Assembly: GCA_004151065.3 (NCBI GenBank)
Contig: NWUY0304210955.1
Span: forward strand, 1 to 20,345
Direction: 5' to 3'
Origin: Larix sibirica
Lineage: Eukaryota > Streptophyta > Pinopsida > Pinales > Pinaceae
DNA: 20,345 nt
The notes beneath the pieces are model-generated. The model was not told the origin of the DNA. It ran no database searches and saw only the letters and a list, made by a program, of their open reading frames with translations. Within the stretch, counting starts at the first letter, position 1. Every line of letters begins with the position of its first letter. Positions 7,998 to 18,658 of this stretch are shown piece after piece. The translations under genes were made by a program, and so were the position numbers.

Positions 7998-9850
7998 AAG
8001 CAGGAAATCTGAAGTCTTTATTATAACCCACGTTAAATTACTACCTGGGATTTCGAATGCGGATCGGCACAACTGAGGAGTGAGATTGTTATTTATGTGA
8101 TAATTATATCGTGATTGTGAATTATGAGTCATAAGTTAAAAAGTATTGGCGTGGTGAGCTTGTTGTAGGCTGATTGGTATTATACAGAGGCAGAGCAGGA
8201 GTTTTTTGGGTTTGGGTATTGTGAAGGTAAAAAAATGTGAAAAAAAAGGCAGAAGCAGCGGGTTTCTTCGGGGTTCCGGAGATTGAGTTTTTGTTTGCAA
8301 ATTGTTGAATACCATTTCTTTTATTATTAATTATCTGAAAGATTCGTTGGTGACTATTCGTTCAGATCATTTGTTCAATTCCGTATGGCACTAGTGACCA
8401 ATGATGTGGAAATTAATTGGGTTGTTTAAAAATACATGAAGGTAGAAAGCTCGGAAGCTGGATTCGATGGAGAACTCATGGCTAAGAATAGTTGATCTGT
8501 TAATGTCAGCATTTAAGGATTAGAAGGTACGACGCTTGAATTCAATGGTATTCTGGATAACAAAACCTTAAACATAATAATCTTATCCTGTTAATTTGGG
8601 GAACTAGGCAGTTTGCTGGGAAATATTTGTGTAAAAGTATGTTTAAGACTCCCAAACTTGGTCAGAACATGCCTATCAAAACCCCAATACGATTTCCTAT
8701 TGGCAAATAACCCATGATTGATTTACAAATGTTATATATTCCACTGACCTGTATTGGAATTACAAATGCTATAAATGCAGAAACTAAACAGTATGAAATT
8801 CCCAAATTCCAAAACCAATGAAGAAAGTCTATGTTTCAGGATGCCATTCCATAAAAGTCAAGGACACGCATTCCATGGCAATTCTTAAATCTATTAACAC
8901 CACCTCGCACATTTTTTTCAGCGGAACACCACCTCGCACATTGATGACACCCAAAGGAAGAAAAATAAAATCAATTCATGATATCAAAGAATTCTCGAAC
9001 AGAGGCATTGCACGTTAACTAACAAATCGAGTCCAAAAGAAAACACAAATCTACTATTTAACTCCAAAAGTGGTGGGCATCCAAAGCTCCCGAAATCTTA
9101 TGGCATCCAAAAGCTCCTGTTACGAGAAGATCAGAAGTCCAAGTCTTACACCAAATGCGATTATTTCATGTTTGACCAATTTGGTCTGTGTGCAATTGCT
9201 TTTTGTTTAATGCTCTTAATTAAGAGCGTTGGGAGTAAATGGCGATTTTGTTAGTTGAAACTGTGTTTTTTTATAATTTTGAATTGATCCGTGCTATTTT
9301 CAAACACTAAATTTCATAGATTTCAATATATTTTAGATCCAATATAGAAAAAGGCCAAAACGCTGGCTCTTCCTATTCCTTAATCGATCTGGCTTCCATT
9401 TTTTGAGTATAATACAGATGACAACTGTATAAAACGCATTGCTCATTTTCTGCACGACAATAATTGTGTCACCAAGATAATGTACCTTTGTTTAAAGTCC
9501 ATGCTGGACAAACAACATTCGCAAGTTTCAAAGTAGAACAACCAACATTTTCCACAAATTATCCAACCAACACGTTTGTCCCTCCCTAACGGACATAAAT
9601 TGCGATTTCTTTCTTTCATAGGTTATATTTTTGAGGTCTAGTGAATTTGTACCGGTCTTTATAAACTTCGTTTACTTTCTGCTCGTTCTAGCTTTTGGTA
9701 GATTTAGGGTTTGAATGAATTTATTTAGGACCTGTACTGCATCTGGCTTAGAGTTGAAAGAATTAGAGGAAAGGGAAAGGCTCTAAAACTAATTAGATGA
9801 AAAATGGGAACTTTCGGGCAATATTTAAATAGAGAATCTGACCGTTAAGT
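7998..9850. other. CYCD 3' flank and spacer
   Basis: The cyclin 3' UTR begins here, but I see no canonical AATAAA in the next 350 bases, so its end is unknown; plants often use weak signals. ORF 8818-9018 lacks any domain and contains a direct repeat, AACACCACCTCGCACATT at about 8899-8916 and 8926-8943. A second small duplication of GGCATCCAAA.GCTCC lies near 9076 and 9102. Beyond these and the palindrome at 9212-9227 I see nothing. Confidence 0.6.
9212..9227. repeat. Perfect 16-bp palindrome
   Basis: GCTCTTAATTAAGAGC is fully self-complementary. It stands alone in non-coding AT-rich DNA, with no U tract that would suggest a terminator and no paired copy nearby. Purpose unknown. Confidence 0.6.
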
Positions 9851-10199
9851 CCTCAGACCGAAGAAAACCCGCTAGCGGTTACCTGACCATGAGGTTGGTA
9901 TCTGTACCCACGAGAAGATGGAAAATGTCACGCGTGCGTTTTTTCCTCGGTTTCATTGTGATGCAAACGAGGAGGAAGCACTGCAGAGACTGTCGACAAC
10001 AAGTGTCAATCGAAACGGCACTCGGGAACCCCGTAGTACTCGGGCCCATTTGCCTTCTCGGGCTGCCCGAATCTTGGTTCCTGCTATTTTCCAGCTCCGT
10101 CATTATTTCCTTATTTAAATTTTCCCCTACCATCCCAACTAAATAGGCTTTAGAGTGGTTGAGAGCGGACCAGGCGGCCTGGCATGGGCAGAGAGACAA
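9820..10199. other. GC-richer block with three overlapping small ORFs
   Basis: ORFs at 9889-10146 and 9918-10118 (plus) and 9879-10199 (minus, 106 codons) overlap in a block noticeably richer in G and C than its flanks. A TATA-like TATTTAAATA at about 9823 lies some 65 bp upstream of the plus-strand ATG at 9889. I recognise none of the predicted proteins. The 85-codon one has a hydrophobic C-terminal half (ICLLGLPESWFLLFSSS); the 66-codon one is Arg-rich. Higher GC lowers stop-codon frequency, so overlapping open frames are expected by chance. It may be a small gene, a decayed exon or a transposon fragment. Confidence 0.2.
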
Positions 10200-11366
10200 G
10201 ACATGTATAGCAACAAGTGGCCCAACTATTCAGTTTATGTGATGATTGTGGCCCTTACAGCCAACCCATATGATGTAGCAATTATTCTAATGTTCTTATG
10301 TGGCTCATTGTATCCCCTGTAGGGTCCTGTTGTGGGTGCATGCAAGCGTTGCAAAGCTATATATATTCAAATTTTGTTTCTGCAGGCTGCAATGTTGTAT
10401 TTCTGATTATATATTTTCGAGAAAAACTCGCTTCGGTGCTTCTGGCAGCAAGTGAAAATTCGGTTTCCCTTTTGACATGTAACCTTTTCAAGTAACGAAT
10501 CCAAGGGTACTAGACAATCATTCCGTTTATACCATCTCTCTTCAATGTAAGACAGCTAACACTGGAACTCACCCCTAGTTTCACTACCATAGGCACCTAA
10601 ATACAGAGTGAAACATAGTACCTTTATTATCCACAACACAAACCTCTTTATAATAAAATTCCAAAGTTGAAAAAGATTCTCAAATGGATGAAGGTACACA
10701 TCAACGATCTCAAATCTTTACTTTATTGAGATTGTCTAATGCTTATGTGATCCCCTGTAGTAATGCATGTAGTTACAGTTCACTTGGACAACTGGATGAT
10801 GTCATGACTAGGCACCAAAGTAATTATCCAGAAAAACTTTAATTGCCACAATCCGATTAGTTAAGCATATGTTACGGGCCCTAGAGGTATTCAGATTGTG
10901 ACTTAACTAGTCAAATTAGTTCACGAGAAATCTATGTTTAAGAAACCGCGTTATCCGGTGTTTGTCGCTTTATATCAATGGAAATCCTTGTCCGAGCACT
11001 AAATTAAAAGCGATGTAAACATTTTAGGTCGAACAACTTTGTATAACAACGTGAACACGATGGAAAATGACACAAACAATAGCATATATTAAATGGTGTT
11101 CAGTGGGAAATGTAAACAAGCACTCTTGATAAAATATATTGCCCATGAAATGCGTTGTTTGACCTCCGCTAAAAACAGGGACAAAAAATGGTTTTCTATT
11201 ATAAGTTTCTCCATGGAAATATTAAATCTTATTGTTTAAATGTGCAGATGATTTGAAACTCCCTCCGTGATGGTCAAACATTGGAAGATGGTCAGAGGTA
11301 AAGACTTGGAAAGGGGATGAGCAGGTTTTAATTGCTTTGATTAAAATGGCCCAGTACTTAAGAAGG
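10200..11366. other. Spacer with no recognised feature
   Basis: The interval contains one plus-strand ORF (10298-10495, 65 codons) without recognisable domain and an AT-rich remainder. A 9-bp stem with a 12-nt loop at 10705-10734 is too short and isolated to call an RNA. I see no splice-framed coding segment. Confidence 0.6.
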
Positions 11367-11744
11367 TGCTATAAATACCGCCCTGCTCTTTTGCAGATAT
11401 GACCAATGTTGTTGCTGCAGTTTGTATAGTTTTTAAATGAGAAACATAATGACCTGTCTCTGCAGAGGAAGGAGGAAAGTCTAAGTCTAAAGACATGTAT
11501 TTATACGGCCTCGGTCTCCTCCAATGGCGCGCAATTAGCTAGCTACCTCTCTTGCCCATTGCCTCAAGGTACCAACTCACCTATCCCTGCTGCACTTGCT
11601 CCTTGCTTTTAATGTGAACATTCTGATATTTGTAACGTAGAGCTGTCTGACTGTCTGTGCCCATGTAAACATAAGAATTTTGTTTGCTACGGACCAACAC
11701 CACCAACACCTGTAACCTTTTGGCCTAGTTTCTTCTCATAATAA
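11367..11744 (+). promoter_or_regulatory. Possible short transcription unit: TATA box to AATAAA
   Basis: GCTATAAATACC near 11367-11380 is a canonical TATA box, and AATAAA at about 11739-11744 is a canonical polyadenylation signal on the same strand. Between them the longest ATG frames are tiny: 13 codons from 11400 (MTNVVAAVCIVFK) and MARN near 11524. A second TATA-like TATTTATA sits near 11498, followed by a pyrimidine-rich segment. If transcribed, this would be a short noncoding or microprotein RNA. I compared it by eye with common conserved plant miRNAs and the tasiARF and found no match. The two signals could also be chance in AT-rich DNA. Confidence 0.25.
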
Positions 11745-12329
11745 ATGCATCCTGGCCCCATTTCCTTGAAGAGCTGAGTGTATATAGATATAGGTACATA
11801 TGACTTAGGCCTGTAAATATGGCTTTTTCATATATATATATATATATGCGCGAGTGATCATGATACCTAGTATGTGCTATCCTCTAAATTCAACTTAGAA
11901 TTGAGTGGTGAGACGTAAATATCATTGAGATCGTGTAAGACTATAAGGCCATATTTTTATAGCTTTTTGACTATGTCCCCCATATTGTTAAAAGCAGCAT
12001 TTAGCCTAAATTCAAACCATAATTCATTGCAATTGGCACGGTCCAGAAGCTGGCTGAGGTCGTTCTCCATTGAGCTGGGCTGGCCAGGTCGGTAGATCAC
12101 GAGCGTGCGAGATTAGACTTTTTATTGCTCATGAACCCCACCATCGCAACTGTGGATTAACGCGTATTTTAGCTTTGAAATTTTGATCAGAAAAACATAG
12201 AAATCTGCAGGGGAACTGCTATGTTTTCTACCCGCCATCTAGTCAACGTCACATCGAAATTTGGTGCAAATTTTGTTCATATCGATTCTGGTTAAGAAAA
12301 ACAGAGAAAAGAAAAGAAAGGACAGTCTG
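11745..12329. other. Spacer with a TA microsatellite
   Basis: Positions 11830-11847 are an uninterrupted run of nine AT dinucleotides. The remainder has no ORF of note and no conserved motif I can name. A purine-rich stretch (AGAGAAAAGAAAAGAAAGG) lies near 12303-12321. Confidence 0.6.
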
Positions 12330-12600
12330 ACTTATAGGACATCTTGTGAAGCCTGCCCAGTTTGAATCTCTGGACAGTTGGTTTTATGGGCCTTAAAAGA
12401 GCCTATGCCTATTCACGGGGTTTTCCTGTGCCGGATTGATGTGCGATCCTCTATGTCTGGAAATATTGGGTGGCCTGACTGTACTGCAGTAGTCCATACC
12501 AGAACGGCCAATTGCCATCTGTGGGGGCCAGAATTGGCCTCATTGGTAAAGCTCCTGCCCATTTTATTAAATTTAGTGGGGGTCGATTAGCTGTTGACAT
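12330..12600 (+). mobile_element. Weak tRNA-derived SINE-like segment
   Basis: CAGTTTGAATCTCTGG at 12358-12373 resembles a Pol III B box (GGTTCGAATC) with its following bases, and GGCCTCATTGGTAAAGC at 12536-12552 resembles an A box (GGCTCAGTTGGTAGAGC). The order is reversed for a single element, since the A box should precede the B box by 30-40 bp, so at best these are parts of two decayed copies. Both are next to TGCCCA. ORFs on both strands here are unrecognised. Treat as a lead only. Confidence 0.2.
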
Positions 12601-12802
12601 GAGACCCACACCTATGGACAACAATAGCAACATAGGCTTTTTGAGGGAATCCGCCTAGCATTGGAATTATTATTACCCTCTTAATACTTAGGTGTCCTCG
12701 GTGCAAGGATATTAGGAACCAATCTGGACATTTTGTCTGCATACATATATTTTATTACACTGGTCATATGCACCAACCAGGCTCCGTTGTATGCGTTAAC
12801 TT

Positions 12803-13090
12803 TCAAGAGGTTAAAGTAACAAAACGTTTATATTCTATATTATAAAGATAGGGATTTTAACATTTATATTTTATGGGTTGTTTTACAAGAGGTTAAAGTA
12901 AGAAATTATAATAACTCGGCATATAATGGATTCGGTATATCCATTTATAGATTTGGTTTATATTCATTTTTAAGCTATTTTTCAAAAAGTAAGAAGAAAT
13001 TTATAGATTTGGTTTATTCATTTGAGTTATTTTTTAATAGTAAGAAATTATGATGATTAAGTATAATTTATTATAAATTTGGTTTGTTTA
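12803..13090. repeat. AT-rich imperfect tandem repeat
   Basis: AAGAGGTTAAAGTAA occurs at about 12805 and 12889 (84-bp spacing). ATTTATAGATTTGGTTTA occurs at 12943-12960 and 12999-13016 (56-bp spacing), with a degenerate TTATAAATTTGGTTT near 13071. TAGTAAGAAATTAT-type words fill the gaps. The array is strongly AT-rich and irregular in period. It has features expected of a matrix-attachment-like or easily unwound region, but this is only composition. Confidence 0.6.
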
Positions 13091-13454
13091 ATTGGATTTA
13101 ATACAGATCAATGGTTAATGACTAAATGATTTTACTTTCAATAACTCTATTTTGTCAATATCATATTTGTTTTATGTAATTTTATTGTGCATCTCATTAG
13201 TTCCACTTGAAATGTAGATGAGATAATAGAGTTTACATTCCATGAGCCCTTTAGTGATTTAAGCAAGACATTACAATAATGGGAGGCAGTTGTGTGAATG
13301 TCTAATATGCAAAGTGGACTTCTCTATAAATAGTAGGAATGAAACTATTTAGGAGGGGTAGTAAGCATAACTCATGTGTTTGTATTAGTATGTTGTCTAA
13401 TTAATATTTGATGCATTGAATATAGCCATTTATATAGACCTATTAATATTAATC

Positions 13455-14060
13455 TAGATACATTAAGTGTGTTGAATATGGACACTAGCATATATCCATC
13501 TAAACTTGGATTTGAGGTGTAACTCGAGGTTGTGAGGCTTGATGATGCATAACTCAAGGAGGCATATCTTGTTGGATTGAGAGAGACAAAGTGCATTCTA
13601 CATTTGGGTGGGGTGGGGGTAATCCATTATGACAAGAGCATAGACCCATCTAAACCCAGTTCTAATGTCTAATGTGTAGCATGACGTTGTGATGTTTTGC
13701 GGGGTCGGGGGAATCCTTAAGTTTTCATTTGTTTAGGTGTTTGTGTTGGTGTATGTAATAATACATTGAATCTAAATCAGGTATCAAGTGTATTGAATAT
13801 AGACACTAGCACATATCCATCTAAACCCAAATTTAATCTGTAATTTGTAGTTGTTACATCAAAGGATGCATATCTCATTGCAATGAGAGAAGTACAATGC
13901 ACTCTACAACACAAGTGCAGGCGGGGATGATTCATCAACTCCTCATGTAAATGTTTCAGTACACATAACAATATATTAAATCTAGATAGTGCATTGGGTA
14001 TATTGATTTTGGAAACTTGGACAAACCCATATAAACCCAAATATGATTTGTAGCCTCAAG
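13455..14060. repeat. Diverged satellite-like repeat, about four units
   Basis: A core of GACACTAGCATATATCCATCTAAAC recurs in varied form at 13481, 13631, 13802 and about 14018, with spacings of 150, 171 and about 216 bp. GTGT.TTGAATATGGACACTAGC at 13468 matches 13788 closely, and each is followed within 60-100 bp by a GTTGT..TGATGCATA-like segment. On the minus strand two units encode similar strings (LDGYMLVSIFNTL and LDGYVLVSIFNTL), which follows from the repeat itself. I regard it as an old tandem repeat, not a protein gene. Confidence 0.65.
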
Positions 14061-15770
14061 TTGTAATATTCAAGGATGAATATCTAAAATTCACAAGTTT
14101 GCACAATAAAAATGCATATATAGACTTCACAAGTTTGTACAAATGGATTGGCATATGAAATATTGAAACTCAAAATACACTACTTCGAAATGCCAATCAC
14201 ACTTGAGGTTAAATGGTTCCTTGCTTGCACTTAGTTCAAATTGTAAGTTCAACCATTTAGTTTGACACTATGAATATTTTTTCACATTAATAATGGTAAG
14301 TGTTAAAAACATAAGTATATGCTTATTATGCATCCATATTCTTATTGTGATTTCAAAAGTTTGTAGTTATCGCAAAGATTTTCTTCCTTCTAAAGAGGGA
14401 ATAAGTCATCTGTAAAAGCTATTGATGATGGATCACTTAGCCACTCTGGAGGGGGTGCGTGATTAAGTAAAAGTCATTGTAAATGGTATTCATGCATTAA
14501 TGGTGGTGTGCATATGCCATTGTGGACCATCTTACCATGGGAAACATAATAATTGTAATTATCGTGGCTTTTAAAGGTCAAACTAACTCTATGTTATGTG
14601 TGTCACATATTCATAGTTGTGGTACTCCACAAAAACCCATGATACACTTTCTACCAAGAGATCAAGTAGGGTTCATGAGGTTTGACTCAAATCGATTCCA
14701 TAAATAACAATTCTAAAATGGATTTGGAATTATATGGATATGAAATGAGGTATTTTATGTGACCATGGACCCAAACGAGGGGTTTGTGCCCCCAACTAGA
14801 CCCATGAAATTACGAAATACCCCAAATGGGTGCCTCAAGGGTCAAAACCAATCGAACCAATGACCAAGGGTTATAGCCTAAGGAAGAGACAACATGTAAG
14901 GATCCCACCTCACGTTGGACATCACATAGAGGTTTCATGTCTAGGTTAAGGTGAGGGGGATTGCAAGGAGATGGACCATCACATTAGATCAATGATTAAG
15001 AGGTATTGCATCATCATCGGGTGGTCACATATGAGTGAGGCATTTAAGAGTGGACTCCAAAGTGCATCTCTTGGTGGGAAAGTGCATGCGAGTACTTAAG
15101 TGTGAATCTTGTATGGTGCATTCCTTCCCTTATAGGCATTGTTATTCATAACATATGAATAGTAGTGAGTTGCAAGAGAGGAGAGAAGCATGCACATACA
15201 TGGGAGTGTTTCAAGAGTCATTGTAGAGTGGGTTAATGCCTTGATATTACTAGGGAACCTCCATTGGTTGGGCCATGATATCCTATAGTATGTGTGAAGG
15301 ATCACATGCCTTGATCATTGGTGCAAGGTGAAGCTACACGGATTACCTGTAAATGATTATGATTTCAAGCATGCAATGGTAAAAGAAAGAGAAAAGGAAA
15401 CAAGCAAGAGATGCATGACAAGAAAGAATGTCACACCAGAGGAGCAAGCAAGCTTAACTACGTCATAAGAAAGATAAGAATGAAACTACATGAAATAAAA
15501 AATAAAAAGAGTAGACAATGAACAATAAAACTAACTATTCTGCAGGCAATCGAATAACTAATCATGAGATTTAGAAATAAGCAAGTTTTAATCATAAAGT
15601 TAGTAAAATACCAACTAGAACACAGAATAAAGCATGAGTGAGTCTAATGTTAACAATAACACCTAGACTATAAAATCATTAGTAAGTAGCAAGTGTAAGA
15701 CAATGATAGTGGCACCAATTCTCAGGGAAAGGATAACGAAGACTCTATGGGAAGGTAGGCAGAAACCTTG
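14061..15770. other. Spacer with no recognised gene
   Basis: ORFs at 14522-14707 (plus) and 15096-15305 (minus) have no domain. A G/C-mixed segment at 14760-14910 (CCATGGACCCAAACGAGG..) and the stretch to about 15100 look like old transposon sequence from their texture. I could not find LTR ends, a primer-binding site or a reverse-transcriptase motif on either strand. Confidence 0.5.
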
Positions 15771-16022
15771 ACATGGACCTAGTGAAGATAAGAGAAGAGA
15801 GGGTGTGATGCTAGGACAAACCTAGCAGAGTAAAGAGAGAATGTGCAATAACATTGGGGTAGACCTAGTGAAAGTAAGAGAGGAAAGGTGAAACTCTAGG
15901 GTGAATCTACCTAGGGAAATAGAAGAGAGGAGGGAACACTAGGGTGGACCCAGTGAAGGAAAGAGAAGAGAGGAGGGAACACAAGGGTGGACCTAGTGAA
16001 GGAAAGAGAAGAGAGGTGTGGA
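15771..16022. repeat. Purine-rich minisatellite, six units of 42-43 bp
   Basis: Units start at about 15771, 15813, 15856, 15898, 15941 and 15984. The best conserved form reads GGGTGGACC.AGTGAAGGAA then AGAGAAGAGAGGAGGGAACAC. The last two units are nearly identical over 35 bases; the second (GGACAAACCTAGCAGAGTAA) is the most diverged. One strand is almost all purine, which favours triplex or slipped structures. Units of 43 bp do not keep a reading frame, so it is not a coding repeat. Confidence 0.85.
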
Positions 16023-16908
16023 TGTGAGCATTCCAGTGGAGAAAGTCATTTCATAGCTACAGTTGAATGGAATACGTCTTTCCTTCATGGAAGAACAATA
16101 GTTCCTCTGTGAAGGTATAGGGAACAACCATCATTTCATTCAACTAAGGGTGGTCAAGGAGTTTGTTGTACTCCAAGTCTCCTAGTAGCACTAAAAATTG
16201 GGTTTTCACAATTTTTGGGCCTAGCAAGAGGTAAGACGGTCTAAATGGACTTGAGAAGTCTGGTCTCAAACCTATTGAAAACCTGGAGGGCCTAAGCAAT
16301 GGGTAGCACTAAGAGCATCATAGACAAGAGCTAATATGATATTAAGGGTAGATTCAGGGTTAACAATGACTCATTTGATCATGAAGTCATTACTATAGAT
16401 ATTGATAAAGATTCAGTTGACTATGTTGGCCTTTCACTCTTGAGTAGAGAGAATGTTGGAATGGTTAAAGGAAAGAGAGGGAGTGTGACCCTGAACAAGA
16501 TTGGGAAATTTTTTTGAGAGGACATCATGCAATTACTTTTTTCAGTGTAAACCTTAAGGACATCCATGAAGGACATATGGGAAGTGTGAAAGGAGAGGCT
16601 TTAGACAAGGGAAGTAAAGGAAGGAGCTAAGGAAGCCATGGCTCAAACTGCAGGACGATGGAAAAGGATAAGAGAATTGGAGGTCTTTTATTGACTCTAA
16701 GGGACAACTATCCAATTAGAGGCTAGGGCAACCTCCACTTCAATTAGGCTAAGGGGCGGGTTGGGCATATGTAAAGATACCTAAGCAATGAACCAAAATA
16801 ATTGTATCTAGATTGATAATATCATGAAAATAATTTAACAAAGGGTGTGCTTTCTTGGGATGAGAAAAGTTACATCTCCAATCTAGTAAGGGGTGGACCT
16901 TGGTTTGC
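16023..16908. other. Spacer, possibly downstream part of the decayed retroelement
   Basis: If the minus-strand gag relic continues, protease and reverse transcriptase would lie here. I found no D(S/T)G protease signature and no Y.DD reverse-transcriptase signature in the minus frames. A small hairpin, AAAAATTG (16193-16200), 8-nt loop, CAATTTTT (16209-16216), is present. Nothing else can be named. Confidence 0.5.
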
Positions 16909-18658
16909 TTAGGGTATTTTGGACCATGAGGATCCTCTTTGTGACTTTAGGGGGATAGCTAGGATAGGGATTGACATAGGCCTTCTTTCTTTTCTTGGGG
17001 GGAGGAGCAGATCCCCTTCTTCTTTGTGATTAGAGGGGTTAGAGATGAATTCAAATGAAGCCTTTTTTCCTTTTACAAGATTTGGAAGCAGGGTCATTAT
17101 CTAGCATGGGATCCTTGTATATCTTGAGTTTGATTTTTTTTTCTTTTTTCGCAACAACGATTTTGGGTTGAGGTTCATTGGTTTGGCCTTTTTCTTTGTT
17201 TAATTACTTGATATTTCAGTAACAAAATTTGTATGTTTCTCACTTGTGGCATTTGTGCAACATATGAGGTAGGTGTGTCAGGTTTCTCCTTCTCTTTAGT
17301 GTGGAAGATGGTTCAAGTCTTGGTTTTAGGTGAGGGTGCTTCTGTCACTTTGTTTCCTGTTGCATTTTTGTTGGAGACTTGGATTTTAGATTTTCCTTTT
17401 CCCATAGAAAATTTGATATAGGAATTGTCGATGCAAAGGAGGTAGTTGATGGGATTTTCCGTTGATTGTGGGTCTTCAACAAATGCTTTGGATATTTTTT
17501 TCTAGTTTAGTGCTTGAATGTAGATATCATAAAGAGTGTCTTTGGGAATGTTGGAAGTGAAATTATGCAAAGCCTTTCGCTGCCAATGTGTGAATGTTGA
17601 ACAAGATTCCTTTTCATCTTGCTTAAGACTCATGAGAATCAACATACCAAATTCATATAGTCTAAGCATGTCAAAGTGTTGAATGCATTGGTTTTCTAAT
17701 AACAAAAGGTCTTAGATTGAGTCTTTAGGGATATGATGGAGCTAGTGAAGGGCGTCACCTATTAGGAGTGCAAAAATAATCTAACAAATATATTTTTGTT
17801 TCCCATGAACTCAAATAAAGACATGGAACATACTTCCAAGTGGGATCGAGGATCTTCTCTAACGTTGCCCCCAAATTTGGTAGATTTGGAGGATTCAACC
17901 ATGTTTGTGAGATTTGGAGGAAGAAAGGTTGTCTAAATATTTGGTCACAATCAAGCCTTTCTATCATGCACCTTCCCTTATTACTGAAGTGTGGCTGTTG
18001 ACTATGGTATCCTCCAAAAAATGAACATTGGTGTTAGGAGAGGGAACCTTGTTTTCACTCCCAATACTTGATTGAGGAAGGGTCCGAGTTGAAGAAGGGA
18101 AGGTTATTGTTGATTCTCATACATGTATTCCACCCCCTTGAATCATGGAAATGGGGGGTTGTGATATTGTTGGCATGAAAACTTGTTCCTACAATTGTGT
18201 AAAATAGGTTGTTGGCATGAAAACCATGATAGTGTGTCATGGTTGAGAGGAACACTTATCCAAAATGTTGTGAACTTCTTAGAAGGTACACTTTTTCTTG
18301 TGGTTGGAAGAATGTTGGATTGTATGCTTGTCCATGGGGATTGTTGGAATGTGTGCTTGTTGTGGAGCATATGTTGGAATGTGTACTTGGTTGGCAAGTT
18401 GTGGCACACTTGTCATAAGGACTTGAGTCACATTTTCATGAATTTTTGTCTAAGGAAGGAGCCCTGCCAAATTTTGTGAAAGGGTGATGATATTCCTTTA
18501 CCCAAAATTTGAAGATTTTTTGGGTTATTACTAATGTGATTGCATGTATACTTGTGTTGGCTAAGATATGTCAGACCTAGGGTTTGATAGGATTTACCAA
18601 CAAACACCCTACAAGTGTCAACATATTCAATATTCCAAAGGATAGAATAAGGTCTCAC
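16909..18658 (-). mobile_element. Decayed LTR-retrotransposon gag region
   Basis: Read on the minus strand, 17902 to 17502 gives a broken polypeptide resembling the plant Ty3/gypsy Retrotrans_gag domain. It contains a FGG..REDPRSHLE stretch, then RLFLHS, a frame change near 17760, LIGDALH, a stop where the family usually has Trp, IPKDSI, another stop where Trp is expected, DLLLLENQ, and an uninterrupted part ending DTLYDIYIQ. This matches the usual order of a SL.G.A..WY..L...SI.SW.DL...F pattern. Upstream (to about 18658) lies Gln/His/Pro-rich low-complexity coding texture; downstream (to about 16909) a Lys-rich part with scattered stops. At least one frameshift and several stops show it is dead. 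LTRs and pol were not found, so the family is provisional. Confidence 0.6.

Noticed and set aside
10705-10734. Hairpin as a microRNA precursor
   Set aside because: The stem is only about 9 bp, far shorter than plant precursors, and matches no known miRNA.
12358-12552. Functional tRNA gene
   Set aside because: The box-like words are in the wrong order and no cloverleaf with an acceptor stem can be drawn.
17755-18409. Minus-strand ORFs 17755-17967 and 18143-18409 as separate genes
   Set aside because: They are pieces in different frames of the decayed gag region; the gag-like reading lies partly in another frame.
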